Below are positions 50,043 through 58,701 of a stretch of 64,000 nucleotides of DNA, piece after piece. Origin of the DNA: Microbulbifer sp. SAOS-129_SWC. GTDB lineage: Bacteria > Pseudomonadota > Gammaproteobacteria > Pseudomonadales > Cellvibrionaceae. The stretch spans positions 3,157,001 to 3,221,000 of the forward strand of contig NZ_CP155567.1 of NCBI RefSeq assembly GCF_039696035.1, written 5' to 3'. The translations under genes were made by a program, and so were the position numbers. The notes under the pieces are model-generated. The model was not told the origin of the DNA and made no database searches. It saw nothing but the letters and a program-made list of their open reading frames with translations. Every line of letters begins with the position of its first letter. The first letter of the stretch is position 1.

Positions 50043-50070
50043 ATAATAGGGTCGCCGGCGGCAAATCCAA
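50043..50070 (-). promoter_or_regulatory. Tentative promoter of the candidate sRNA
   Basis: Minus-strand TATTAT (50043-50048) lies 16 bp from TTGGAT (50065-50070). Both hexamers are imperfect. Confidence 0.35.
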
Positions 50071-50094
50071 ACTCTCAACAACAGGAGGTGCGGA

Positions 50095-50307
50095 CTACGG
50101 TTTCAGCGGTTTTACCAGACCCTCGAGCCCCTCGATCTTGATCTCCAGCGTCAGCGCCATCAGTCGCCCGAGGCGCCCGGCCGGGAACTCCTTCCTGGCG
50201 AACCACAGCAGGTATTCTTCCGGCAAGTCTATCAGCGGCCGCCCGGCGTATTTGCCGAACGGCATGGGGGTACGGGCGATATCCAGTAGATCCTGTTTTT
50301 CCAGCAT
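50095..50307 (-). CDS. DUF3820 family protein
   Basis: The protein is 70 aa. TPMPFGKYAGRPLIDLPEEY (about 13-32) is the DUF3820 hallmark, followed by LLWFARKEFPAGRLGRLMAL. The family is small, sometimes fused to exonucleases, and has no established function. GAGGTGAG precedes ATG 50307. It is cotranscribed with nothing obvious and followed by the candidate sRNA region. Confidence 0.8.
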   Translation of the reverse strand: MLEKQDLLDIARTPMPFGKYAGRPLIDLPEEYLLWFARKEFPAGRLGRLMALTLEIKIEGLEGLVKPLKP

Positions 50308-50448
50308 GTGCTCACCTCGGGTTCTGGGACAACCCTGCCCTCCATACCCTACATACAATGCAAAGTCGTCGATACTCAAATTCGTGGATTCCACAGCGCC
50401 ACCATACACTGCTGCGGACAATCCTAGATGTCGTTCCGGGAGTATCTT

Positions 50449-50730
50449 ATGTTCAAGGCATCCATTCATCGCATACAACGTATGGGACTCATTTCCTTCC
50501 TGCTGGCCAGCCTGGTCCTTGCCGGCTGTGCCGGCATGAGTACACAGGATCGCCGTATCGGCACCGGTGCCGGTATCGGCGCAGTGACCGGTGCAGTGCT
50601 CAGCGGCGGACGCGCGGGAGGCACGGCGGCCGGTGCGATACTCGGTGCCGGCGCCGGCTGGCTCTACGACCACAACAAGAGAAAGCGCTATTACTACGAT
50701 CGCCACGGCAACCGCGTGTACGAGCGCTAG
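50449..50730 (+). CDS. Glycine-zipper outer membrane lipoprotein
   Basis: The protein is 93 aa from ATG 50449 (a further ATG at 50428 would add 7 residues). A signal peptide ends in the lipobox LVLAGC. A glycine-zipper segment GTGAGIGAVTGAVLSGG with later GTAAGAILGAGAGW (about 40-70) is followed by a basic, Tyr-rich tail (HNKRKRYYYDRHGNRVYER). Such SlyB/YMGG-like lipoproteins support outer-membrane integrity. The precise role is unknown. Confidence 0.8.
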   Translation: MFKASIHRIQRMGLISFLLASLVLAGCAGMSTQDRRIGTGAGIGAVTGAVLSGGRAGGTAAGAILGAGAGWLYDHNKRKRYYYDRHGNRVYER

Positions 50731-50814
50731 TTAGCGGTACGCACAACGAACAGGGGAGCCCCGGCTCCCCACCCCATTCTCCATTCTTGTTTTCGCTGGC
50801 ATCTAACCTAATGG

Positions 50815-51012
50815 CTAAAGTAACTTGGTCTTGGTTTTACCGCAGCGCTGGCAGCGGTACTCCGTCACCAGCTTGCCCTGCCTGACGTCAAACTTGCGCT
50901 CGGTAACCACCTGCCACTTGTGAAAACCGTCGCGGCACAGGCTGCTGCCCTTGTGTTTCTGCCAGGCCGTCGTTTTCTTAGAGGGGCGTTTGAAGGGAAG
51001 AATATCGGCCAT
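50815..51012 (-). CDS. Small zinc-ribbon-like protein
   Basis: The protein is 65 aa, basic, with the potential zinc ligands Cys in SLCRDGFHKW and YRCQRCGKTKTKLL, giving C-x(4)-H and C-x2-C. It starts one base past the LysR-type gene's stop, so it is probably cotranscribed. Similar short proteins occur in pseudomonads with no known function, as far as I can recall. The coding assignment rests on the Cys pattern and the tight spacing. Confidence 0.65.
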   Translation of the reverse strand: MADILPFKRPSKKTTAWQKHKGSSLCRDGFHKWQVVTERKFDVRQGKLVTEYRCQRCGKTKTKLL

Positions 51013-51013
51013 G

Positions 51014-51940
51014 TCAATTCCGTTGCAGTGGTTCGCCGGCGGCGGTGCTAAATCTCTCGAGCATAAAATCTACCAGCAGTGTCAATCGATGCGGCTGGTT
51101 GTGCCGGTCGCAATAGAGCATGTGGACTCTGCGCGGTTGGCCGCTCCAGCGCGGTAGCACCCGCACCAGCGCGCCCTGCTCCAGATAGGGCGCAGCAATA
51201 TCTGTGGGCAGTAATCCGATCCCAACGCCATCGACAGTGGCCCGGCAGGCCACGTGCAAATCGTCCACCGCCAGGCGGACATTGGTGTCGGGAGTATAAG
51301 TGAAAGACACCCCATTGCCCTCTTCCTGCAATTTCCACACCGGCACCGGTCTGCCCAGCACCACCGGCACCTCGGCCAGCGCCTGTGGATGAGTGAGACT
51401 GTGCCATTCTGCCCGCCGGGCGCTGGCGCAGAGCAGGAATTGCACATCGGTCAGGGGCCGGGCAATCCACGCCAGGTTCTCCAGTTCACCGACGCGGAAA
51501 GCGATATCGATCGTCTGCTCGTCGATATCAATGTTGCGATTGGACAGGGTCAGGTCGATTTCAATCTGCGGGTACTGCAGCAGAAAATCATTCAGCGCCG
51601 GGCCGAGCCACTGCTGTGTGATATTGATCGGCGCGGCGATGCGCAGCTTGCCGCTGGCTCCGTGCTTCTCTTCGTACAGCGCCCCCGACACCTCGTCCAG
51701 CTCGCCCAGCAGCGGCCCGCAGCGCTCCAGATACCGCTGCCCGGTTCCGGTTGGCATCACCCGGTGCGCATCGCGATACAGCAGGCGCAAACCCAGGGAT
51801 TGCTCAAGCCGGGTGAGGCGCCGGCTCAGTGTCGAGACCGGCACCGCCAGCTGTTGTGCGGCACGGGTCAGGCTGCCGGCGCGGGCCACCGCGCAGAACA
51901 GGCGCATATCATCGAGAGAGTAACCGGCTCTAGATTCCAT
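51014..51940 (-). CDS. LysR-type transcriptional regulator
   Basis: The protein is 308 aa. The N-terminal winged HTH is MRLFCAVARAGSLTRAAQQL and PVSTLSRRLTRLEQSLGLRL (about 12-53), with the LTTR effector-binding domain at about 95-300. It is of the DsdC/AaeR-like group in which a ligand-binding domain controls a neighbouring gene. It is divergent from the EamA exporter gene, a typical LTTR arrangement. A palindrome TTCCATTTGTGGAA overlaps its start codon and may be an autoregulatory site. Confidence 0.9.
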   Translation of the reverse strand: MESRAGYSLDDMRLFCAVARAGSLTRAAQQLAVPVSTLSRRLTRLEQSLGLRLLYRDAHRVMPTGTGQRYLERCGPLLGELDEVSGALYEEKHGASGKLRIAAPINITQQWLGPALNDFLLQYPQIEIDLTLSNRNIDIDEQTIDIAFRVGELENLAWIARPLTDVQFLLCASARRAEWHSLTHPQALAEVPVVLGRPVPVWKLQEEGNGVSFTYTPDTNVRLAVDDLHVACRATVDGVGIGLLPTDIAAPYLEQGALVRVLPRWSGQPRRVHMLYCDRHNQPHRLTLLVDFMLERFSTAAGEPLQRN

Positions 51941-51948
51941 TTGTGGAA
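51935..51948. promoter_or_regulatory. Palindrome overlapping the LysR start
   Basis: TTCCA-TTTG-TGGAA is a 5-bp perfect inverted repeat covering the LysR ATG (51938-51940). It could be a target of the regulator itself. Confidence 0.35.
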
Positions 51949-51994
51949 AATAACATTGAGAAAAATATCGTTCCAGTCAAATTTGAAATCTATA
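51944..51994. repeat. Diverged direct repeat, copy A (upstream of EamA gene)
   Basis: This segment aligns without gaps to 52989-53039: 36 of 51 positions are identical, with shared blocks such as GAGAAAA, GTTCCAG and TGAA; most differences are transitions. Copy A lies between LysR and EamA, copy B before the GNAT-like gene. Confidence 0.6.
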
Positions 51995-52035
51995 CACTGG
52001 CCGCCAAACTTCTGTGGTTAGCAATAGAGAGCGCT

Positions 52036-52968
52036 ATGAAAAGGGATTCGACGGCGGCGACGATCGCCATGTTAACCATCTGCGTATTTTCCTGGGGCAG
52101 TGTCTTCCCCACCGCCAAGCTGGTCCTCGACCATATCAGCAGTCCGTCGCTGGTGCTGTGGCGCTTTGTGATCGCCATTGCCAGCCTGGCGCTCTACCTG
52201 GGGCTGCGCCGCCAGTCCTGGCCAGCGCTGTCGACCGCCCAGTACCTGGTGCTGGCGGTGATCGGCGCCCTCGGTATCGGCGGCTTCAACCTGGCGCTCT
52301 TCGCCGGCCTGCGTGAGACCACGGCCACCAACGGCGCACTGATCATGGCCCTGAGCCCGCTGGTCACCTCCCTGCTGGCAGCGCTGCTGGCGCGCCGGTG
52401 GCCGGACAGGACCCAGTGCTTCAGCCTGGCAGTTGCGCTCTGCGGCGTGGTGTTGGTCATCACCAACGGCGAGCTGCAAAGACTGCTGCAGCTCGACTTC
52501 AACCGCGGCGACCTGCTGATCATCTGCGGCATGTTGGCCTGGAGCGTCTATACCATCGCCTCCCAGCGGGTGGGCCACTGGCTGCCTACGGTAAGCTTTA
52601 CCCTGGTCACGATGATTGCCGGTGGCCTGACCCTGTTGCTGTACAGCCTGGCGCGCCCGGATGTACACCCCTGGGCAGAACTCCGCGGACTGGCCCCCTG
52701 GGACCTGGGCGTGGTGGTCTATATCGGCCTGTTCGCTACAGTGATTGGCTATCTGTTCTGGATCAACGGCGTGCGCCGCCTCGGCCCGGCAAAGGCATCG
52801 CTGTTCTTCAATCTGGTGCCGGTGTTCGCCGCTCTTACTGCACTGGCCCTGGGCCAGCCGCTGACGGCGATCCAGTGTATCGGCACCGCCATAGTGCTGT
52901 TCGGGCTGACGACGCCGATGCTGCTGCGATTGCGGATGACGGGCAACGCGGCGACGCAGGCGGGCTAG
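52036..52968 (+). CDS. EamA family drug/metabolite transporter
   Basis: The protein is 310 aa with 10 predicted TM helices, in two EamA repeats of five (about 6-145 and 155-295). Features include FSWGSVFPTAKLVL near the start and the second-repeat motif PSLVLWRFVIAIASL. The DMT family exports metabolites such as amino acids. Start ATG 52036 places TM1 at about residue 8; a longer start at 51943 would be inside the direct repeat. It is divergent from the LysR regulator, the probable controller. Confidence 0.87.
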   Translation: MKRDSTAATIAMLTICVFSWGSVFPTAKLVLDHISSPSLVLWRFVIAIASLALYLGLRRQSWPALSTAQYLVLAVIGALGIGGFNLALFAGLRETTATNGALIMALSPLVTSLLAALLARRWPDRTQCFSLAVALCGVVLVITNGELQRLLQLDFNRGDLLIICGMLAWSVYTIASQRVGHWLPTVSFTLVTMIAGGLTLLLYSLARPDVHPWAELRGLAPWDLGVVVYIGLFATVIGYLFWINGVRRLGPAKASLFFNLVPVFAALTALALGQPLTAIQCIGTAIVLFGLTTPMLLRLRMTGNAATQAG

Positions 52969-52988
52969 CGGACTTAAAATTGCATGGG

Positions 52989-53039
52989 TGGGAAATAGCA
53001 GCGAGAAAACCCCGGTTCCAGCCAAACCTGAAGTTAATA
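52989..53039. repeat. Diverged direct repeat, copy B (upstream of GNAT-like gene)
   Basis: This is the second copy of the sequence described at 51944-51994, located about 50 bp upstream of the GNAT-like ATG. Its retention upstream of two neighbouring genes suggests a duplicated promoter or operator. Confidence 0.55.
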
Positions 53040-53086
53040 GGGTATGGTTGGAAAACCCTGAATCTTTGCGAATTTCCTGACCGCCC

Positions 53087-54259
53087 ATGGCCGAATCACA
53101 ATCGACAAGCCGAATTCCGTCCCTATCTGTGGCATCGGTGTCATCCATCGATGATATTCCCGCGGCAGATTGGGACCGACTCAAGGCAGACACCAGCCCG
53201 TTTCTGCGGCATGCCTTTTTTGCCGCGCTTGAGCACAGCGGCTGCACGACAGCAACAACTGGCTGGCAACCCGCCCACCTGGTGTTGCGCCGGGGCGAGC
53301 GCACCGTCGGTATTATCCCCGCATTCCGTAAATATCACTCCATGGGCGAATATGTCTTTGACTGGGCCTGGGCCGACGCTTACGCCCGCTATGACCTGGA
53401 CTACTACCCCAAACTCCTCATGGCCGTGCCTTTTACCCCCGCGCAGGGTGCGCGCCTGCTGCTGGAGCCCGAGCTGCGCGAACAGCTGACACCCGATGAC
53501 CTGCACGGACTACTCAATGACATCGCAGCCAGGCTTGATTGCCACTCGTGGCACCTGCTCTTTCCACAGGCGGCCGACCGGCCCCTGCTCGAGCGGCCGG
53601 ATAGCCTACACCGCCTCGGCTGCCAGTTTCACTGGATCAACCGGGACTACGAGTCCTTCGATGACTTCCTGGCCACGCTGACGTCGCGCAAACGCAAATC
53701 AATCCGCAAGGAGCGCCGCCAGGTGGCCGAACAGGGGATCGAATTTACCCATTTTCCGGGCACCGCCTTGCCCGGGCATATCCTCGAGACCTTTTTTACC
53801 TTCTACCAGGCCACCTATTTAAAACGCGGCCAGCGCCCCTATCTCAATCTTGAATTTTTCCGAATGCTGCGCGCCAAGCAGCCGGAGCAGATGCATATCG
53901 TGATGGCGCTCAAGGACGAGCAGATGATTGCCGGTGCCCTGTTCCTGCTGGGCGAAGGCACGCTCTACGGCCGCTACTGGGGCTGCCTGGAGGAATATCA
54001 GCACCTGCACTTCGAAACCTGTTACTACCAGGGCATCGAACTGGCCATCGCCAGAGGCCTGCACCGTTTCGATGCCGGCGCCCAGGGCGAGCACAAGCTG
54101 GTGCGAGGCTTCGAACCGCAGCTCACACACTCCTGGCACTGGGTAGCGCACCGCGGATTTACCCGGGCCATCGGGGATTTTTGTCGGGAAGAAGCGGAAG
54201 AGGTGCGCGCCTACCGGGAGAGCGCGCTGCAGGCATTGCCGTACCGCCGGGCGAATTAA
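53087..54259 (+). CDS. FemAB/GNAT-like acyltransferase (DUF482-type)
   Basis: The protein is 390 aa. The central and C-terminal part (about 180-375) fits the DUF482 GNAT-like fold, with RKSIRKERRQVAEQGI (about 203-218) and LYGRYWGCLEEYQHLHFETC (about 288-307), the conserved R-Y-W-G-C and F-E-x-C-Y-Y region, followed by FDAGAQGEHKLVRGF. Members are related to peptidoglycan FemAB aminoacyltransferases and to peptidogalycan synthesis proteins, but few have a known substrate. No signal peptide is present. It follows the EamA gene after 118 bp that hold repeat copy B. Confidence 0.82.
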   Translation: MAESQSTSRIPSLSVASVSSIDDIPAADWDRLKADTSPFLRHAFFAALEHSGCTTATTGWQPAHLVLRRGERTVGIIPAFRKYHSMGEYVFDWAWADAYARYDLDYYPKLLMAVPFTPAQGARLLLEPELREQLTPDDLHGLLNDIAARLDCHSWHLLFPQAADRPLLERPDSLHRLGCQFHWINRDYESFDDFLATLTSRKRKSIRKERRQVAEQGIEFTHFPGTALPGHILETFFTFYQATYLKRGQRPYLNLEFFRMLRAKQPEQMHIVMALKDEQMIAGALFLLGEGTLYGRYWGCLEEYQHLHFETCYYQGIELAIARGLHRFDAGAQGEHKLVRGFEPQLTHSWHWVAHRGFTRAIGDFCREEAEEVRAYRESALQALPYRRAN

Positions 54260-54304
54260 CGCAACAGCCTGCTCACCCCGCCATGGAGGGCATTTATGGG
54301 CCGC

Positions 54305-55513
54305 TCAGGCCTGTTCGCCCGCCGCATGGCCGGACGCCCAGGCCCACTGAAAGTTGTAGCCGCCCAGCCAGCCGGTCACATCCAGTACCTCGCCGATAAA
54401 ATAGAGCCCCGGCTGTTGTTTGCACTCCATCGTGCGCGAGGAAACCTGATCGGTGTCGACGCCGCCGAGGGTGACCTCGGCGGTGCGGTAACCCTCGGTG
54501 CCGGCGGGCACCAGCGTCCAGGCCTGTAGCTGTGCACCGATCTCCGCCAGCGCGCGCTCGCCGTACTGTTTCAATGGGCGGCTGTCGATCCGCTGGCGCT
54601 GCAGGAAGAACTGCACCAGCTTTTTGCTCCACAGTTCCGCCAGCGCATTGTGCAGGTGGGTGTCCGGCTTGTCCGCGCACTGCGTCAGCAGCCATTGCCC
54701 CAGGTCCTTTCCCGGGGCCAGGTCGAATGTTACCGCCTCGCCCTCATGCCAGTGCGAGGAAATCTGCAGCACTGCCGGACCGGACAGGCCGCGGTGGGTA
54801 AACAGCATCTGCTCGCTGAACCCTCCCGCGCCACAACTGGCGCTCACCGCCAGCGCACTGCCGGGCAGCTCGCTCTGCTGCTGCAGCTGTTTTTTGTGCA
54901 GGGTAAAGGGCACCAGCGCCGCCCGCGTCGACACCACTTTCAGACCGAACTGGCGCGCGATGTCATAGCCAAAGCCGGTCGCGCCCATAGTGGGAATCGA
55001 CAGGCCGCCGGTGGCAATCACCAGGGATTCACAGGTCACCGGCCCCAGGCTGGTGTGCAACCGATAGCCGCCCTGCTCCACCGCGATCGACTCGATCTGG
55101 CATTTGGTGCGGATCTGCGCCCTGGCCGCGCGGCACTCCGCCAGCAGCAGGTCGACGATATCCTTCGACTTGTTGTCGCAGAACAGCTGGCCGAGGGTCT
55201 TCTCGTGGTATGGAATCCCGTACTTTTCCACCAGCGCAATAAAGTCCCACTGGGTATAACGGGCCAGGGCCGATTTGCAGAAATGCGGATTCCGGCTGTA
55301 GAAGTTTTCCGGCGCAGTGTACAGGTTGGTGAAATTGCAGCGGCCGCCGCCGGACATCAGGATTTTCTTGCCCACCTTGTTGGCGTGGTCCAGCACCAGC
55401 ACACGGCGCCCGCGGCTCGCCGCCGTGGCCGCGCACATCAGGCCCGCCGCGCCGGCGCCAATCACCAGGACATCGACAGATTCGGGCAGCTGACTGGGGG
55501 CGTTGTCATTCAT
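54305..55513 (-). CDS. HI0933/BaiN-like flavoprotein (YhiN family)
   Basis: The protein is 402 aa. An N-terminal FAD-binding fold is VDVLVIGAGAAGLMCAATA, then KILMSGGGRCNFTN (about 50-63), the family hallmark. A further GGLSIPTMGATGFGYDIARQ segment (about 162-181) is typical. The C-terminus LDVTGWLGGYNFQWAWASG matches the end of this family. It is a putative NAD(P)/FAD-dependent oxidoreductase of unknown substrate. It is followed on the minus strand by no gene; dcd lies 81 bp upstream. ATG 55513 is chosen; the frame extends 27 codons further upstream. Confidence 0.88.
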   Translation of the reverse strand: MNDNAPSQLPESVDVLVIGAGAAGLMCAATAASRGRRVLVLDHANKVGKKILMSGGGRCNFTNLYTAPENFYSRNPHFCKSALARYTQWDFIALVEKYGIPYHEKTLGQLFCDNKSKDIVDLLLAECRAARAQIRTKCQIESIAVEQGGYRLHTSLGPVTCESLVIATGGLSIPTMGATGFGYDIARQFGLKVVSTRAALVPFTLHKKQLQQQSELPGSALAVSASCGAGGFSEQMLFTHRGLSGPAVLQISSHWHEGEAVTFDLAPGKDLGQWLLTQCADKPDTHLHNALAELWSKKLVQFFLQRQRIDSRPLKQYGERALAEIGAQLQAWTLVPAGTEGYRTAEVTLGGVDTDQVSSRTMECKQQPGLYFIGEVLDVTGWLGGYNFQWAWASGHAAGEQA

Positions 55514-55594
55514 CGAGAAGTGCCAAGCGGGGCGAGGGTCTTGATGGGGAGAGAACCCTGCGGCCGCATCGGCGACCGCAGGCAAAAAGGGCAA

Positions 55595-56164
55595 TCAGGC
55601 CCGCGGCAGGGTCACGCCGCGCTGCCCCTGGTACTTGCCGCCGCGATCGGCATAGGACACATCGCAAACCTCATCGGACTCGAAGAACAGCATCTGCGCC
55701 ACACCCTCGTGGGCGTAGATCTTCGCCGGCAGGTTGGTGGTGTTGGAGAACTCCAGGGTCACGTGCCCTTCCCACTCCGGCTCCAGCGGCGTCACGTTGA
55801 CGATAATGCCGCAGCGCGCGTAGGTGGACTTGCCCAGGCAGATGGTCAGCACCGAGCGTGGAATGCGGAAGTACTCGACCGTGCGCGCCAGGGCGAAAGA
55901 GTTCGGCGGGATAATGCAGGAATCCCCCTCCACGTCGACAAAGCTGTTCTCGTCGAAGGTCTTCGGGTCCACGGTAGCCGAGTGCACATTGGTAAAGATC
56001 TTGAACTCACCGGAACAGCGCACATCGTAGCCGTAGCTGGAGGTACCGTAAGAGATCAGTCGCTCACCGTTGCCGTTCTGGCGCACCTGGCCCGGCTCAA
56101 ACGGCTCGATCATCCCCTGCTGCTCGGCCATCCGGCGAATCCACTTGTCGGACTTGATACTCAC
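55595..56164 (-). CDS. dcd: dCTP deaminase
   Basis: The protein is 189 aa, similar in size to E. coli Dcd (193 aa). Conserved features are [17 protein letters not shown] (about 39-55), [11 protein letters not shown] (about 108-118, holding the catalytic Ser and Arg), [17 protein letters not shown] (the catalytic Glu is in this stretch) and the C-terminal [10 protein letters not shown]. It deaminates dCTP to dUTP, the main route to dTMP in gammaproteobacteria. It is divergent from the SOS-controlled imuA operon. Confidence 0.96.
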   Translation of the reverse strand: MSIKSDKWIRRMAEQQGMIEPFEPGQVRQNGNGERLISYGTSSYGYDVRCSGEFKIFTNVHSATVDPKTFDENSFVDVEGDSCIIPPNSFALARTVEYFRIPRSVLTICLGKSTYARCGIIVNVTPLEPEWEGHVTLEFSNTTNLPAKIYAHEGVAQMLFFESDEVCDVSYADRGGKYQGQRGVTLPRA

Positions 56165-56339
56165 TCGGTCCCCCGCTTGCGCTTGTCTGTTGTCAAAGAG
56201 GCGGAATCATAGCGGTTTTGCACTGTGCAAAAAAGTGCCAATCGGCCCGGGGCTCCGGCCTGCACCGCCCGGCGCGGAGCAATGCCGCGTAGACACCGCC
56301 GCCAAACGTAACGCCCCCCTTGTTGACCTGGATAATCTA

Positions 56340-56355
56340 CTGTATAAATCAACAG
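56340..56355. promoter_or_regulatory. LexA (SOS) box 1
   Basis: CTGT-ATAAATCA-ACAG is a perfect CTGT-N8-ACAG LexA site with a symmetric TA flank. It lies 62 bp upstream of the imuA ATG and overlaps the probable promoter. Confidence 0.9.
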
Positions 56356-56361
56356 TAATTG

Positions 56362-56377
56362 CTGTACACATATACAG
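56362..56377. promoter_or_regulatory. LexA (SOS) box 2
   Basis: CTGT-ACACATAT-ACAG is a second perfect LexA site, its centre 22 bp from that of box 1, about two helical turns apart. Confidence 0.9.
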
Positions 56378-56417
56378 TTAATCCCGCGAATGGGATGCAG
56401 AACGAGGGCCGCAAACC

Positions 56418-57125
56418 GTGAATAACGCCGAAAACTTTTTGCAAAACAAGCAGTTAGCTGAACAATCCAAGCAGCAGCGACTGGGTCGCCTACTGGCGCG
56501 GCCGGATATCTGGCGCGCGGCCAACGAACAGCAACGCCAGCGCAGCGGTATCGCCACCGGCAGCGCCACCCTCGATGCCCTGCTCACCGGCCGCGGCTGG
56601 CCCCGCGGCGCCACCACCGAACTGCTGCTCGATCGCTCCGGTGTCGGCGAACTCTCCCTACTGCTGCCGGCGCTGGCGGCCGCAACCCGGCAGGGACAGA
56701 TGGTCGCTCTCGTCAATCCGCCCCATATTCCCTACGCCCCGGCGCTCGCCGCCGCCGGTGTACAACTGGAAAAGCTGCTGATCCTGTACCCGCGCGGATA
56801 TAAAGACGAGCTCTGGGCCATCGAGCAAACCCTGCAGTCCGGCTGCTGTGGTGCCCTGCTCAGCTGGCAGGGCCGACAGGCGCCGGTGGACAAGGACCTG
56901 CGCCGCCTGCAGATCGCGGCCCGCGAGGGCGATTGTGTGCACTTCCAGTTCCGCCCCCGAACCTGTGCCGCCAGCCCCTCGCCGGCCAGCCTGCGCCTGC
57001 AGCTGCACAGCGACGGCGAGCAGCTGGGCGTACAGCTCTTGAAGCAACTCGGCGGCCGCTCTGGCCAGCGCCTGCACCTGGCCCGCAGCGCCGATCTGGT
57101 ACGCCGCGACCAGCCGCTGCATTAA
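56418..57125 (+). CDS. imuA: ImuA, mutasome RecA-like accessory protein
   Basis: The protein is 235 aa. ImuA proteins are SulA/RecA-like cassette members; the stretch IATGSATLDALLTGRGWPRGATTELL (split in two blocks, about 44-70) resembles a degenerate RecA core beginning, and a full Walker A is absent. VLFVNPPH-like ALVNPPHIPYAPAL and GCCGALLSWQ follow. ImuA cooperates with ImuB and DnaE2 in error-prone translesion synthesis. It is first in the three-gene operon, 41 bp after LexA box 2, so damage-inducible. Confidence 0.9.
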   Translation: MNNAENFLQNKQLAEQSKQQRLGRLLARPDIWRAANEQQRQRSGIATGSATLDALLTGRGWPRGATTELLLDRSGVGELSLLLPALAAATRQGQMVALVNPPHIPYAPALAAAGVQLEKLLILYPRGYKDELWAIEQTLQSGCCGALLSWQGRQAPVDKDLRRLQIAAREGDCVHFQFRPRTCAASPSPASLRLQLHSDGEQLGVQLLKQLGGRSGQRLHLARSADLVRRDQPLH

Positions 57126-57152
57126 CGGTGCAAGATTAAAGGAGACGGTCGC

Positions 57153-58664
57153 ATGCTCTGGCTCTGTATCCAATTCCCCAAGCTGCCGCTGGAAGTCCTG
57201 ACCCGCGCCCAGCGCGAAGCGCCGCAAAAGTGCCCCCAGGCCGTGGTAGAGCAGCAATTGATTGCGGGCACCAACAGCGCCGCCGCCGAACGCGGCGTGG
57301 AGGCCGGTCTCACCATCGCCACCGCCAATGCCCTGTGCGCCGACCTGCAGCTGCTGCCGCGCGATACCCAGCGGGAAGCGCAGATGCTGCAGCAGCTGGC
57401 CCAATGGGGATACAGCTTTACTCCGGTGGTCTCGCCGTCCGCCGCCGGCTCGGTGGACGCCGGTGATGATCATTACGCCTGCCTGTACCTGGAGCTGGGC
57501 GGCTCCCTCAAGGCCAGCGGCGGCCTGGCCCCACTGTTACAGCAACTGCAGCGCGAACTGCGCCAGATGCGCCTCAGTGCCTTTATGGGGCTGGGCCACA
57601 GCCCCAGCGCCGCACGCATGCTGAGCCTGCTGCCAGAACACCGCCAGTGGCTGCGCGATGCGCGCAGCGCACCCACAGCCCAACAGTGGCGCCAGTGGAT
57701 CAGCTTTGCACCCAGCAAACTGCTCGACTGTGACCACAAGACCACCGCCAAGCTCTACGCCTGCGGTATCAAGCGGGTCAGCCAGCTGCTCGCCATCCCC
57801 CTGTCGGAAGTCGGCAGCCGCTTCGGTCGCGGCTTTATCGACTACCTGGCGCGCCTGAACGGCACCCGCCCGGATCCGGTGCCCAGCTACCAGCCACCGC
57901 CGGAATTCCACAGCGAATTATTCTTTCCCAGCCCGCTGGACAACAGCGAACAACTGCTGTTTCCCGCCGGCCGCTTGGTGCGGGAGCTGTGCCAACAACT
58001 GCAGCGCCGCCAGCTGTACAGCCAACAGCTGCGCTGGAAGCTGGATTTCGGCCAGCGCGGCTGCCAGGTGTTCAGTGTGGAGACCTCGCGGCCGCTACTG
58101 GATCCACAGCGACTGATCGCACTGACGAAGTTACAGCTGGAAAGGCTTGTGCTGGAACAGCCGGTGCAAGCCGTCAGCCTCACCTGCGACCAACTGTTGC
58201 CGCTGCAACAGGGCCAGCTGGATGACGACCTGTTCGGCGAGAGCAATCAACTGCAACGCAGCCACCAACTGCTGGATAAACTCAAGGCCCGCCTCGGCCA
58301 CCAGGCCCTGGCTGGCGTCACGCTGAAAGAGAGCCACTTACCGGAACAGGCCTGGCAGAGCGCTGACACCCTGGTGCTGCAGAGCAACCGCGGCAGCAGC
58401 GGCCACCAGCTGCAACCGGTCAGCGCACCGCGCCCCACCTGGCTGCTGCCGCAGCCAGACAAATTGCACAGCCGCGCACACAAGCTCTTTTATGGCAGCG
58501 AAATCCAGCTGCTACAGGGCCCCGAGCGCATCGATGGCTACTGGTGGCAACACGCCCGCCACGCGCGGGATTACTACCTAGCACGCAGTGAAGAAGGCAG
58601 CCTCTATTGGGTGTTTCAGGACCTGACCTCGGAGGATTGGTATTTGCACGGCGTTTACGCCTGA
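57153..58664 (+). CDS. imuB: ImuB, inactive Y-family polymerase of the mutasome
   Basis: The protein is 503 aa. It opens MLWLCIQFPKLPLEVLTRAQ, and the DxD-type metal ligands of active Y-family polymerases (as in DinB) are missing there, as is normal for ImuB. It keeps the palm/fingers and little-finger organisation, with GLGHSPSAARMLSLL (about 146-160) and GIKRVSQLLAIPLSEVGSRFG (two blocks, about 207-230). ImuB tethers DnaE2 and ImuA to the beta clamp. A GGAG Shine-Dalgarno precedes the ATG, 27 bp after imuA. Confidence 0.93.
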   Translation: MLWLCIQFPKLPLEVLTRAQREAPQKCPQAVVEQQLIAGTNSAAAERGVEAGLTIATANALCADLQLLPRDTQREAQMLQQLAQWGYSFTPVVSPSAAGSVDAGDDHYACLYLELGGSLKASGGLAPLLQQLQRELRQMRLSAFMGLGHSPSAARMLSLLPEHRQWLRDARSAPTAQQWRQWISFAPSKLLDCDHKTTAKLYACGIKRVSQLLAIPLSEVGSRFGRGFIDYLARLNGTRPDPVPSYQPPPEFHSELFFPSPLDNSEQLLFPAGRLVRELCQQLQRRQLYSQQLRWKLDFGQRGCQVFSVETSRPLLDPQRLIALTKLQLERLVLEQPVQAVSLTCDQLLPLQQGQLDDDLFGESNQLQRSHQLLDKLKARLGHQALAGVTLKESHLPEQAWQSADTLVLQSNRGSSGHQLQPVSAPRPTWLLPQPDKLHSRAHKLFYGSEIQLLQGPERIDGYWWQHARHARDYYLARSEEGSLYWVFQDLTSEDWYLHGVYA

Positions 58665-58701
58665 GCCCCTCGCCGGCGCCCTTAAACAGATTTCCCCTTC
58701 C

